Below, piece by piece: positions 13,350 through 25,928 of a DNA stretch of 64,000 nucleotides. Both the position numbers and the translations under genes were made by a program. The stretch lies in assembly GCA_013398955.1 (NCBI GenBank), contig VWPU01011634.1:225214-289213 (forward strand), given 5' to 3'. The DNA comes from Callaeas wilsoni (Eukaryota > Chordata > Aves > Passeriformes > Callaeidae). The stretch's first letter is position 1; every line of letters starts with the position of its first letter. The notes below the pieces were generated by a model. It worked only from the letters and a program-made list of their open reading frames with translations, ran no database searches and was not told the origin of the DNA.

Positions 13350-16300
13350 CTGAAACTAATGAATCACAGAAACTCTCAATCTTGAGGGGAGCGAAATATA
13401 CTAACATTTAGTACTTATAAGTCTCTACTACATAATTTTCACAAACAATGAACTCATCACAGTCACAAATATCCAGATATGCACTCATAATATAAGATGC
13501 AGGTGCAAAACTGGAAGTGTAAAATTTGCTTGAAAATGGAGCCTTTCAGAAAAGATTTTTAACATGCGAACTTACAAATGTAGGATACCTATTAATGACA
13601 TACCAATTTAAACAAACACACATAGGACCTTATTTTCAATTTCTTGTCACTTTGCCAGACTTGTTTAAATAGAAATTTCTCTCTTGAATAACTTGATAAA
13701 GAGTGGATTTGGGTAACAATATGATTACAGTCTAATTCCTACTAGAATGGTGTAAAGCTGAACATACACAGGGCTAAGAAAGAGTTTCTTTGCAATTCCC
13801 ATTTATTTCTGGCAATGAATAATATCACTGCATTTATGCTAGAATCATGAAAGGAACATGCTGGACCTTTGAAACATAATTATCTGTTAAAAAGTCTCTG
13901 GTGCAGTTCTGGCTCTGGGTCAACTATGACTCTCCCAGACAATTACCGTGCACAGTTGGGAGTTACGATAGACCAAGGACTAGTCCTGTTAGGCAGTTTG
14001 GATGATGTCACCCTTGTTGGAGGCAAAAGAGTACAGTAGTGTGGATGTGAGATGCTCTGTTCCAGCTGGCCTCAGTGATGAGAATGGTCCTGAGAATGTT
14101 TAATTTATGAGTATAGATTCAGTCTATGGTGCCAAGAGCAGGAATTGAAAACAGCTGTCCTATGCTCTCAGTGCCCAAACTGCCAACCGTGGGTAGCACA
14201 GACAGGCAAGACGTTGCCAAAGAACCAGGAAGGAAAGACTAAGATAGATGTTTTGTTCCTGCACTTGCCTGAGGAGGGAAATAGTGGGATGGTTTAGGTT
14301 TGGAATCTTGTTTGGGTTAAGAGTAGAACCAATGGGTAAGACCGTAAGCAATCCTTCATGTGTAGTAAATCAAGGCTTTAATTTGTATTCTACCTGATTC
14401 TGTCCAACTAATAGAGATACCTAATAACTATGCCAAGAGTTTCCTTGCAAACTGCTTTTAGTTTTTCTTGTTGATGCTGTTCTGCTTTGCTCAAGACATA
14501 ATTTTTAACTGGGACAGGAGAAAGAAGGGCCTGGAGTCAAGACCAGATGGTGCCAACAGTAGACAGCTGAGCACTCTGTTGTTCCTCTGCTAGGTATTAC
14601 TATAACCTAGCAAAAGAGTTACAGTCTAGTCTTAAATAAGGCTTAATTTCATACAGTTTCAATATTTTCTGTACAATAAATAGCATCTCCTTCCTCACAT
14701 ATGATTTAGGGGACCAAACTATATATGAAGGATTTGCATAAAAGACTCTGTTAATTTTTCACTATTACTATTTTTTGTTTTCTCGTTTGTACTTTTTGAA
14801 GTGCAAATATATAATTCATTCCATGTGTTCCATACAAAGGACTTTATTTAGCTCTTTCTTACATGTGAATGGTAGTATATTTACCTGTGAGTGTATGTCT
14901 TTTTTCCTACAGTTAGAAATTTTAACACCATTCTTCTTGACTTCAGCTTCTGCTAGGTAAGCAAAAGATAGCTCTCATGTTATACAAGACGTGGATCTCA
15001 GCAACTGTGGAAATCTGTTCCTGAATTTTGGAGGCCAACAAAAAGGGGAAGAATCAATGCATACAACTCATGAGCATTAACCCATGTCTATTCTAACTGC
15101 AAATCCACCAGGTTTAAATTAAATTTAAAATAACATATAAAGATTCTAAGAAACAAAATTGATGCTTTCTTGCCCTCTTCAATTTTGTCTTTATTTTATG
15201 GCTGCACCAGATGGCTCCAACAAAACATAAGTGTTATCCATTTTCACTGATTATTTATTGATGTGAAATTACTCACATTCATAACAATTACACTGTTAGC
15301 CCTACTGTAACAGGAAACACCTGTCTCGCAATTCATTTTTGTCTTTCTGCCTCCTGACTTGCAAGACACAGGTTTTTGTCAATATTTTCCTATGTCATGA
15401 ATATTTTACTATTAAAAGTCAACAAAATCACGGAGGTTGAGCCTGGCAGAGGCTGAATTCAGAACCCACACAGCAATTGATTGCTTTTGTAGGTGTAGCA
15501 CTTACCAGTGTTTTATCTTAAGCCAGTGAGTGAATACATCTTCCAGAAAAACTATTTGATGCACTGAAAAATAGTTCTTTCTCACCTTTCAATCAAAAAT
15601 CCTGAGAAAACACAGAATCATTTACAAACCTTTTTTAAAACTTAGCAATGCTGCAAAATAAGCAGGTAGTGTTGTCTTTGCTTTCAAATACCAGAGTATT
15701 GATGTTATCTGGTGTTAAAAAAGTTATTTTCCCAGGGAGATATACAGAAGATAAAAAAATGGGGAATCATCTTGCAATTACAGTCTTTAGAACTGTGGCT
15801 GGAATAAAAACTGAAAAAGTTAAAACCTGTTGAGGTGAAACTGAAACAGAAATTTGGGGGTAAGGATATGAGTGATTCAACAAAATAAGACAAAATTACA
15901 AATTTTGCATCAACGTAATGTTCATTTGACTTGGAAAATGAAATTTTTCCCCTTTTTTGTCTCCCTACTTTTAGCTAGCTGCATTCTGTTGAGGAAACCT
16001 CTAGTGCTATATAGAAATTAAAAGTTGCACAGCTTTAAAAATGTTAGAATAAATTTTAATAGCATGTATTTTGAGAAATAAAACCTGTCTTTTTACAAAT
16101 ACCTACTAATTTTTTTATTTTTATTTTCTGGCCAACTTCAGATAAATTTGAGTTCATTGAGAGTTATTGTCCTACCTTAAAGTGCAATTTTCCCACAATT
16201 CTTGGAATTTTTTCTCTGAAAATAAAGTTTCTAACTCTATTTCATGGCTCTAACGCTTATTCTGTATTTGAGCTGCTGAACTACAGGAGCAGAAACACAA

Positions 16301-19300
16301 GTGTTTGTAAAAAAGAATAAAAAGAACATTAAGGTTCAGAAGACAGAGGAATCAGCTGACAGTTTCAAACAGCAACACATGAAATGCTTAGCTGAGCTTT
16401 TATAGCATGATAATTCAGTTCTGTAGACATTTTTAAAGTGTAGGAAGGATAAATATAATTTTAAAGATGAATGGTTTAGAACTGGTACTTTCACTAACTC
16501 ACTATGTCATTACTTTTTTTTTTTCTGTCCTACTTTTCTCAGGTATTTTATAGGAGTGCAGTCTTTCTCTTCAAAACTCCTAATTTGTTTGCCTCAGTGT
16601 TATCTGGAACACTGGTAGAAGTGCTTCCTGAACACCTTTCTGAGTTACAAATTACCAAGAATTTCATACAGAACGAAAACACAGTAAGATTTTTCCATGC
16701 TTTGGTACATTTAGCAAGTAAGAATCTTTATGTAAAATCTGGAATAAATCTCTCCCAGAGCTTAAGTTTGAAAATAGCCTTTCATGGAGACTTAGGAAAC
16801 ATGAATAGGAAAGTGGGCAAGGGTGAGCTGTCTTTGGTATCCTTGCCAGCTTTCAGAAAGTCCCTCCAACATCTTGATGCCTCTCTCACATAGACTACAA
16901 TGCACTAGCACTTCTCTAGTTTTCATCATATCCGCAAAGCTTGAAATTTTCACAATTCCACTATTGTTGATAACAAGCATCAAAACTGTTCTAAAATAAA
17001 AAATTTCATTTATGGATTTTTTCTTTTTACTAGAAGAGTAGCCCTTCAAATGAGTGGTAAAGCTCAAAAGTGACAAAAGATTCAATGGTTTGGTTTTTTT
17101 ATAAAGGCGGCAATCTTATTTTTAACTTTTTTATGTATTTCTTTTAAACTTTCTCATGGTGATGTGCTGAAGTAGAGTAGGTGTTAGGTTTAAGTCTGAA
17201 AGTTGATGTATGAATAAATAACTGAATGAATTCTGTTCAGTGTTGCATTCTCTAAGGATTTCTCAGGGGTCTTTAAAGCTCCAGTTTACTGTACTGCAAA
17301 ACTACATTCTTGAGCTCACTCCCTTCTGGCAATGCACGCCTTTATGACATTCAAGGAGAATGTCCTTGCATCATGAGCCCATGAAGCGGCTGATGAGAAC
17401 AGAGACACGACATGTGGATAGTGTAGGACTGAACAAGCAAGCTGAGAGGGAAGGGATGTGTCTCCCTGTCCCTGTTCCATACAATCCTCCAGTTCTACAG
17501 GATTAAAAAAATCCAGTCAAACATCTAAAGAGATTTGCTGGTTTAGGTGATATTAATTATTTACCCATATGGACCAGTAGACAGGCAGTAAGTATTATTT
17601 AAGATATTGTAACAGCAGATGTACTTTTCAAGAACGACTCCTGCCTTGTGTGAAGTAGTCTTCCTTTGGATAGTCTACCCCTGTAAAAATGGCTCAAGTG
17701 TACTCATACTGACTGAAGTTAGCTCATTAAAAGAGTGAAAAGCACAATTTCTTGTGCAATATCATGACATATAAGCCTTTGACAATTAATTTCTCAGCCT
17801 TTTTCCATTGTGCAACTGATCAGAAGCAAGACAAAGTAGGAAATCGGGATGTAGATCCTGGAAAAAGTGTGATCTATTAAAAAAAACATAGTTCTATCAG
17901 CTTTTTCTTTCTGTCAAACATTTTTGTCGGTAATATAAGCAGAATGCATATTGAAAATCAGGTTTTTCAGGCAGAAGCAGAAATGTTCCACTAACTTTGG
18001 TGAACCTTCTGAACCTGAAAGGTGAATTCTATATGAATGATTTTAAAAGGACTAAATGACACTGTCATACCAAAACTAGAATATACTCAACTTCAAAAGA
18101 GATTTCTAACTCCAGAGTTCTATGTGAACCATATTCAGCATTTGCCTTTGCTTCAAAGATGCACACGCTCCTTCGAAATGTTTTACTTGAACATGATGAC
18201 CTCAAATTGCTTTTATTTTGTTGAATCCTGGTTTTAGCAGAGTGGAAAATAAATATCAGTAATATCCTAGGAACATTGTGAAACTACATGGGAACAGACA
18301 CTAGCGTAGATACCTGATGTCACAGCAGTATCTAGCAATATTTATGAGTTCAGACTCAGATTATTTGTGTTCGTGGTACAAAATTCATCTTCTGAAACAC
18401 CTGGAGATCATTTCAGTTGAGCTATTGGGCACCACTCAACACCAAAGTCAAAAGATACTTGCTGTGGCAGCCCTTAGCTGCACATTTGCAGGACGGTGTC
18501 CATTGTTTGCTGGCACAATAATCTTGTTTTTCCAGGAGCCACAGGAATTTCTAATTCATCTGGCTCACCCCATCTCCCATTCCCCAGTTGTGGGTGACAG
18601 AAGAGGCAGAGATTTCCTCAGAACTACAAGGCTTTAAAATAAAATTGAAACACAACCCATATGTCATGTTGTAAAAAATGCAAAATATGCTGGATCTGTA
18701 AAAGCGGCACACCAGGCCATATGCTTCAGACAGAACAGCTTGCATACGTCTAGGCCTCTACACTGATTTCAGGAACTGAAAACAGTGGCTAGTCTATTCC
18801 ACTTTTCCACTTGTTAAATTTGTTTTGCTAAAGTCAGGTTTACACCCAAAGGCAAGAAAAAAAAATTAAAAAAAGAAATTCAGTCTTTATCAAGAAGTTG
18901 ATGACTGGCTACTTACTTTCTGCACTGCTTTGATCAGTCATACTGTAATCAAGTGAAGTGGAAAAACTGTAAGGTAGTTGTTCAAACCCAGATATTCAGT
19001 CTACAATGAGAAATAGGGACCCAGTTTTCAACACCAGGAGAGTTTGCCATACTGCAGGTGGTGTACTCTGTGCAAAAAATGGCACTCTACCTAGTTTTTC
19101 CATCATCTCAAACACTTTCCTGTCATTTCCTACAAGACTAAACAATGTTAAGTCTTCTGCTCAGACTCAAAACCCACAACATTTTCTTTCACACAGTAAA
19201 ACCTGCATGAACACTGTATTAAAGGTCTGTTTCAATCTGCATTTGCCAGGAAATTCTAGAGTCACTAACCTTTCTCATTGTGCACAGTATCATTGAGGTC

Positions 19301-20956
19301 TAGGAACAGCAGGATGCTTCACATACAGTATCCTATGTGGTATAAGAGCTAAAATGCACACAATTAAGCAGGTTGATATTCAGCAATAACCTCTCTGCTT
19401 TGATGATGAAATGTTACTAAAGCAGTTGAAAACTTTTTTATATATGAACAGTGCAAATGTTTGCACATTTTTGGACTTTCTGCGAAAGCAGACTTTTGAA
19501 GAAATGTGAAAATTCAGAATATATTTAACCTTGTTATAGTCAATCCTTATTGGAAAGAAAAAATAATTAAATAGTAAGTTTTTCACTTGCTTGTTTCCCA
19601 GACACCTCATAAAACCAAATGATCATTTTCAACAGTGTGCAAGCCAGCTTTCCAAATGCTATGTGAATTTTGCAGAATTGTTTCCCTCAGTTAATAACTG
19701 TTAAGTCAAGATATATTTTCTACAGGATAGCAGACTGGATGACATTACAGTGTCTTCTGGCTTTAAAACCTTAGGAATCTGCTGTTACTGGAGTGAAATT
19801 CTAAACTCCCAACTTATGCTTGCAAACTTCATTTCATCATATTTTTACATATCTTTATCTAATACTGAATGAAGGCTGCTGCCTTCTGTAAAGAATAAGG
19901 CAAAAGTGGTTTTGTTTGGTGTGGCACTTTTTTCTGAAAGTCAAGGCTTGATCAGGTACCCTCTTTTCACTGCAGCTGTGTCAGTGAAAGATTTCTCAGT
20001 GCTCATCACAATGTCAGTTGGGAGGTTTTCATCAGCTCCCATCTACCTAGTAAACTATTTAGCAAATGCTCAATAATATTTTTCTGTCAAAAAACCCTGC
20101 TCATTAGACTGTGCAATTTTAGACTGAGCTAAGTCAAAGGATTCCCGTACAAGTCACCCGGCAGATCTGAGGGAAAACTGTCTTATGTGGGTGGAGAAGT
20201 GCAGTTGCAGGCTGGCTGGCTGAGTCAGGAAATTCCTCCAGCAGACCTGGTGCATCTTTCCAGCAGGATATACGATTAGTTTTTTCCTCTATAAAACCCA
20301 TATGGTGCTTCCATATTGCCATGAAAGTTTGAAAGGAAGTATTCAGAGTGAATCTAATCTTAACTATCAGGGAGTAAGCACGCAAATCACTAGACTGTGC
20401 CTGAAGAGGATCTCCATGTCCCCAGACTCTGCTGTGCAAGAACAGTGAGCCTTAAATATTTTTTACCCATAGCTTTGAAATAATGTCATTAAACAAAGTA
20501 ACAATCCATACAGTCATGATAATCCTGTCAGGAGATTTAAAAAAATATGTTTTCTCTTTGCATAGTGGTGATCTAATAATATCTTGTTTACATAGATATG
20601 TATTCAATTAGTAGATCTCTAGAGCTTTTGTTTCCCCTGGAAATGGACAGATACATAAAAATGTGGATTGTGATACTAGATAGCAAATATTAGATTTATT
20701 TTCACCTCTTAAATAAGATAAATCAGATGTTTTTAAGTTACTTGTACTTAAGGACATAGCTATTTGAACAAAATGAATTAAATAAAAAAAAAAAATAAAA
20801 TAAAATTATAAATAGCAATCCAGCTAGTTTTTTTGATTTTCAGAGAAGAAAAAAATCTCATATTTTCCTTTTAGTTGCACGCAGAAATCAAGAATTTTGT
20901 CAAATCTATCTAAAAGACATTAAATCTACCATCATTACTTATTTTCTATAATTTTT

Positions 20957-21024
20957 ATAATAATAATGATAATAATGATGATAATAGTAATAATAATAAT
21001 AACAATAACAATAATAATTATTAT
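20957..21024. repeat. Imperfect AAT/ATG trinucleotide microsatellite
   Basis: About 65 bp is built mainly of TAA/AAT units interrupted by GAT, AGT and AAC variants. The interruptions indicate an older, stabilised array. Confidence 0.9.
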
Positions 21025-21702
21025 TTGCCATTCCATATGGATATCACATTGTGTATTCCAAAAGTTCTTACAGTGGGGAAACAGTTACAGTATACAGTTT
21101 ACTTATGTGCCTATATTTGCTAATGCTGTCAGAGATTTGTGTGACACCATTAGGACATAGATTTAGAGTTTGTCACAGCTACTTTAGACTTGACAAGATA
21201 AAAAAAAGGTCACAGTGTTTTAATTTGCATTTTCTTCAAATATGTTAATATTTACAGATGCCTGTGCTGTTTTATCACTCAAAAATATTGATGTGTTAGT
21301 TTTGGCAAGTATCTTTCATGCACCATTCACTATCTTCAAGAGTTCCAAAAATTATACTGTTTAACCATTTTTCTATATGCGTATGATCCAATTGCCTTTT
21401 GTTTTTTACATCTGCAAAGTTTTTTTGAGAAAACAGATTAAACAAATCCTATATTCTTGTAGTTATGCTAAAAGCAGGATTTCAACTTTCTCCCCAGGAA
21501 GGGGCACTCCTTAATATAGCACCCAGGTATTTCTGTACTTTCCTAAGTGCTCTGAAAACTGAGTTGTTTTTATTATGTTGGTAGCTACTGGTTTATCATT
21601 CTCCTTCAATTTTGTCTCAAGTTTGTATTAACAGTCTATGACATTTTGTTTTCCAAAAGTTTTATCTCTGGAAGGGAGACGAATTTAAATTCAAGTGTTA
21701 TT

Positions 21703-21722
21703 AAAAAAAAAAAAAAAAAAAA
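21703..21722. repeat. Poly-A tract, 20 As
   Basis: There is an uninterrupted run of 20 adenines, then GAAAAA. No processed pseudogene or SINE body is recognisable immediately upstream, so it is called as a homopolymer only. Confidence 0.9.
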
Positions 21723-24339
21723 GAAAAACATGTCATGAGAACATTAGAACACAGAGCTAAGTAAGGTTCAAGAACAGGAACTAAAGAATGCACTGCAATA
21801 ATGCTGAATTCAACTATTCCTGTTATGTCCAGAAGAAAAATTAAACCAGGTATCATTTGTGTTTGCTGAACTGAACATGCCAGTTACAACGAAGTTTAGG
21901 AGGAGTTCTGTTCTTGCTGCAGATGCTGAGTCATTTATAGCATTGGATTAAATTTGTCTAGCTGCAGTGGTTACCATGCTCATTTCTCCATCCCTCTGCT
22001 CAGCCATAAATTTACACTCCCACAGCAGGGCTGTCTGAGCAGGCTGTGAAAGGCATGGCTGATGATGAACCACCGTAGTTTACAGACTGTTATGCTAACA
22101 TAAACCACCACTAACTTTAATATACTTTACATTAATATGCCTGGCAGGAGATAGGAAGGCAGACTGCAGGAATGGAAACTGTTTCAGCTGTCTCAAATTA
22201 ATTCATTCTATATATATGAGTCAAAGTCTTTAATGTCTACAAACTATTCAGGCAGAAGCTGTTGAAAGATAATGTCCTCCTCTCTGCCTTAGATAGAGTC
22301 ATGGAAAGATACAGAGAAATAAGTTAACATTTCTCAAAATATATGTATAAGGAAAGTCTTATCAAACTTTCACATATATTTGGGCGGCAAGATCATAATA
22401 TTTTTAAAAATCTCATAAGAAATTAATTTTTTTCTCTGTCTAATTATGAAAGTATACCAAGTGTTTCAAATACGATTTCATACCCTCATTAAACATGCTG
22501 AGATTTTAAGATTATTTTTCTCTCTGTGATTAGTCAGAAGATTTTTTTATCTCCCTTCAAATTTGATCTTATGACTGTCATCTTCTTTGCCATCACGAGA
22601 TACAATTACTGCTGGGTAATGTTAAATGTACTTGACACCAAAATAGAGTTTAAGACTAGTCAAGAGATAAATTTATTTTAGTAAATTTTTCCTGTGTATT
22701 TCCTTGTATAATATTCACAGAGTGCCAATGTAATCCTGCAAGACCTTTAAAACATATATCTGGGCATTCAGAACCTAAAAGTTATGAAAATACTCCAGAA
22801 AAAATACCTCTTTTCTCTCTTGATTCTGGACAGACTGAAGAGGATTTTGTAGCAGGCATTGCAACGTTATTGATTCTGGAAAAAAATTAAATTATCAGTC
22901 TACAACAGTTTTAGCTGTACAACTAATAAACGTAACCAAAGGCATTCTCCTTGCTCTTGTTAATATTTCTGTGGGTTTATGCTTATATTTCTATATGTGA
23001 CATATACTGAAAGAGAAAGAAAGAAAGGAAGAGCAAAAGAAGCTATGTAATGGAATAAAGTATTGACTGGAAATTCGAGTGGCCATTTCTAAAGACACAT
23101 TTTTATTTTTCCTATTTATGGCTTGCTTTTGGGAGTATTGTGTTGGTGGTTGTGCTAGTTTGGAATTTTTATTTGTTCATGAATGGCTTTCAACAGAGGA
23201 GTAAGACATTGAACAAATTGTCTCACGTCTGAGCTTTACCAGGCATATTCCAGGTAATGAGGAATTAGTAACCACTACAGTCATTCCTCTACTATTCATG
23301 AAAAGCAATAGTACAGGATGTTTTTTCTTTCAAATAAAGTCTCCTATACAGGGCTGAAATTGAAAATAACATTAACATTTAGTCAAAAAGTCTAAATAAA
23401 ATAATTGGCTCAAAATCTATGTTAGAAAAACGAGTTGTAAAACTGTTTATTTTTATTAACTGCAATGATAGAACGAAAGCTGTGAGCTCATTGTTAAAAT
23501 CACAGAGAGTTCAGTGCAGACATGGCAGGGGACTACTTTCATTTTTACCATGTCAAACCTGAAGCAATTTATAACTTCTGTATCTCATTCAGCTGGGAAG
23601 TTTAAGGACTAAAACTTTGCAGAGTTCCTCCATGCTCCTTACAGGTTTCATATACTAAGGTATGAAGCCAGCAGGATGGGTACAGCACAAGTGGCTTTGC
23701 TGAAGCACAGCAAAACCCAGCCCTGATGCATTTACCAAGAGACACAGAGCTTAGAGCCTAAATCAGCTCTTTACTCTTATCCAGGTCCAACATAATTCAC
23801 AGAAAAATTTCTTTGAAGATTATGCAAGCAGACACTGTACATCTGTGAAACGTCTTCATCTAGTACAGAAATGACAGGGGTAAGATGTCCTGATGTTTCA
23901 TCTGGATGGATGTTGCAGACAAAACTGTTGCCAGGACACACACGGTTTTAAGAGCAATGAAGGGGCAATAACAGAGTCTTTAGAAAAAAGTAATGCATGT
24001 ACAGATGGTTTGTATCCAGGGTTCATGTGACCCAACTCAAGACACCTGCCACTGTAGTGAGATACAACTGTTTTCAAATTAAAACAACACTTGAAAACAA
24101 ACTGGCACACACCTCAAAATGTTGAAAATTGCCTCCAACATCCTACTCACATTCCTAGTGCGTATAAATATTTATTTTGAACAAGGGTAGAAAAGAAGTC
24201 TCTTCAAATATGCAAATTTTTTCTGTGGGTATTTTGGTTTTGTGAAGATATGGAAAAATGTTGGCTCCGATGCCATCTGTGTCTTATCCTGCTTCTCAGT
24301 AGTCACTAGCTCATTGTCAATCCATTGATTTATCAATTC

Positions 24340-24950
24340 AGTGGTTCAGGTGACTTTTTAAATAGTTTAATCATAAATTCATCCAGCCCATGCTTCCTCA
24401 GCTTAAGAGGGAATAGAACTGAGAGCCTATCAAAAAGCCTTATAAAAGGACCTTTCAAGGGGCAATATAATGGCTGTTTTCCACTTTTCTTCAAAAGCAG
24501 TGATTTTAACATTGAGGGCAATCAGTTTGGTCTAACTTTGATAAATTCATACCTTTCTGATACCTTTTTTGCCTCTAGCAGCATGTTTGGAAGTGGTAGA
24601 AATACATATTCTACAATTTTTCTTGAGACAGAAGCCATGGAATTCTGGATCTTCCATTTTTCATTTGAGGAGGGTAAGCATAATATTAGGGTTTTTTTAA
24701 TGTTAGCTTTGTCTGTTGAATGCTAGCCAGCCAGTTTGGCTGGCTGGCTGGCCCTTCTAAGAGTTAAATACTATTATATAGTAGAGTTCTATTCTGAGGG
24801 TTAAATACTATTAAGTACTCAATGCAGCACTGAATCCTCCTGGCTTCCTTGTACTACACTGCGTTGACTTGGTAGATGCCTGGATGGTGGAAATCTCCCG
24901 TGCAGATGAGGCACAGACCAGCAGCAGAAGTCCTCTGGCTGCCAGCCCTC
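24340..24950 (-). mobile_element. Ancient CR1-like LINE relic, minus strand
   Basis: Two separate blocks match CR1-type ORF2 in the right order and orientation. At 24872-24898 the minus strand encodes GDFHHPGIY, close to the endonuclease motif GDFNHPDI of CR1. At 24354-24446 it encodes a run with FIRLFDRLS and then KLRKHGLDE. This parallels the RT region with FSKAFDTVS and then KLMKHGLDE, with one codon missing between. The spacing between the blocks (about 430 bp) is shorter than in the other CR1 of this window (about 1.1 kb), implying internal deletion. Both ends are unclear. This was inferred by eye and is much older than the other CR1 copies. Confidence 0.5.
24726..24752. repeat. GGCT/AGCC short inverted simple repeat
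   Basis: GCCAGCC faces a GGCTGGCTGGCTGGC run across a 5-base spacer and can form a small G/C hairpin. It is followed by an imperfect duplication of GTTAAATACTATTA (about 24765-24778 and 24800-24813). Confidence 0.7.
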
Positions 24951-25852
24951 ATCCTCCGCATCCTGTTGAGAAGGTGGTTGCTAACAGGCACCACAACAAT
25001 GCCACTGTTCTTTCCCCTCCTAGCAACGATCTACAGACTTTTAACAGCTGTGTCTTTGGCTTTGTACTGGAACTCTGTGTAGTCAAAAAGGTACTTACAT
25101 GGAAGATAAATACCTCTTAAGCAGTGAAACCAGATTTTTTTGGTCCCTTCATTTCATCATTCATTAACATTGCATACAGAATTCTCTACACAAGTCAGTA
25201 TCATGAATGGGATTACTTTAACATTAAATACCTTCCCATGATATTCTAAGGTCAGTATTTTGTAATATTTGTTTTGTGAAAGCTGTTTGAAATATAAATA
25301 AATGCCTAGAACAACAGAAAAAAACCAAATGTCTTTTGATCTCTTTCATTAGTTAAGGGGGCTGCAGGTAAGACTGAACAGATGCTAGGTTAAAAATTGA
25401 AAGATGGAACTATGCTGGAGGGAATTAGTTGACTGTGATGTCAGTTCACTAAGAAAAATTAGACAAACCATTTTTTTTTACCTGAGGGTATTATGAAATG
25501 CAATGATTCAGAGAAAGAAAAAATTGAATTTTTAAACATTTCTATATCACCATATTTACCGAGAGGTGGCATTTTCCAGTTTACACATTAAAATCTTTTT
25601 TCTCTTTTAGAACTGAGACAGCTGCAGACAACTCTTCACCAAAATAGAATGGTTTCCTAAGTTATATGGCAAAGCAACATCAAGAAATGCCTCCTAGATA
25701 TCTTGTCTGATGTTATTATCAGAAATTATATATCCCTGTAAATATATGCAGTTTTTTCACCAAGCATTTAAGTAGAAGTAATATTGGTGTCAACTTTGCA
25801 GTCAACAGCTGCAAACAAATAGATGAGAGCTGCATGCAATCTATTTGCATGG
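24951..25852. other. Non-coding DNA, nothing firmly recognised
   Basis: The first 150 bp are less AT-rich and may be a further, unalignable part of the LINE relic to the left. Two overlapping frames of 68 and 83 codons there lack recognisable motifs. The rest is AT-rich with no feature. Confidence 0.45.
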
Positions 25853-25928
25853 AGTCATAGACTCACACAATAATTTAGGCTGGGAGGGACCCCAGTTTTT
25901 CTCCTTCAACCCACAACTCGGAGCAGGT
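25853..25928 (-). mobile_element. CR1 LINE 3'-end fragment, minus strand
   Basis: The plus strand shows an AGTCATAGACTCACACAATA terminal repeat, then 'atttaggctgggagggacc' and a degenerate 'caaccc..gagcagg' block. This is the order of the reverse-complemented CR1 3' tail. Only about 75 bp remain, so subfamily cannot be assigned. Confidence 0.8.

Larger units (their letters stand above)
11406..24339. other. AT-rich non-coding DNA, gene-free
   Basis: No exon, RNA gene or young mobile element is recognised. The longest open frame is at 16504-16893 (plus, 129 codons). It starts in a T-rich hydrophobic run and has no recognisable domain, so I treat it as chance. Two fragments of an old palindromic repeat, a triplet microsatellite, a poly-A tract and a short purine-rich GAAA patch near 23009-23042 are visible. 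A more complex patch at about 21930-22160 might be constrained but is unproven. Confidence 0.6.

Noticed and set aside
15611..15632. CACAGAATCATTTAC, resembling a CR1 end
   Set aside because: The match stops after about 15 bases with no downstream CR1 similarity.
16504..16893. 129-codon plus-strand open frame
   Set aside because: It starts in a T-run giving a hydrophobic N-terminus, has no recognisable domain, and its length is within chance for this much sequence.
21703..21722. Poly-A tract as the tail of a processed pseudogene or SINE
   Set aside because: No recognisable retrocopy or SINE body precedes it and no target duplication was seen.
24325..24726. 133-codon plus-strand open frame, the longest in the window
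   Set aside because: It lies antisense to the LINE relic on the minus strand and has no family resemblance of its own.
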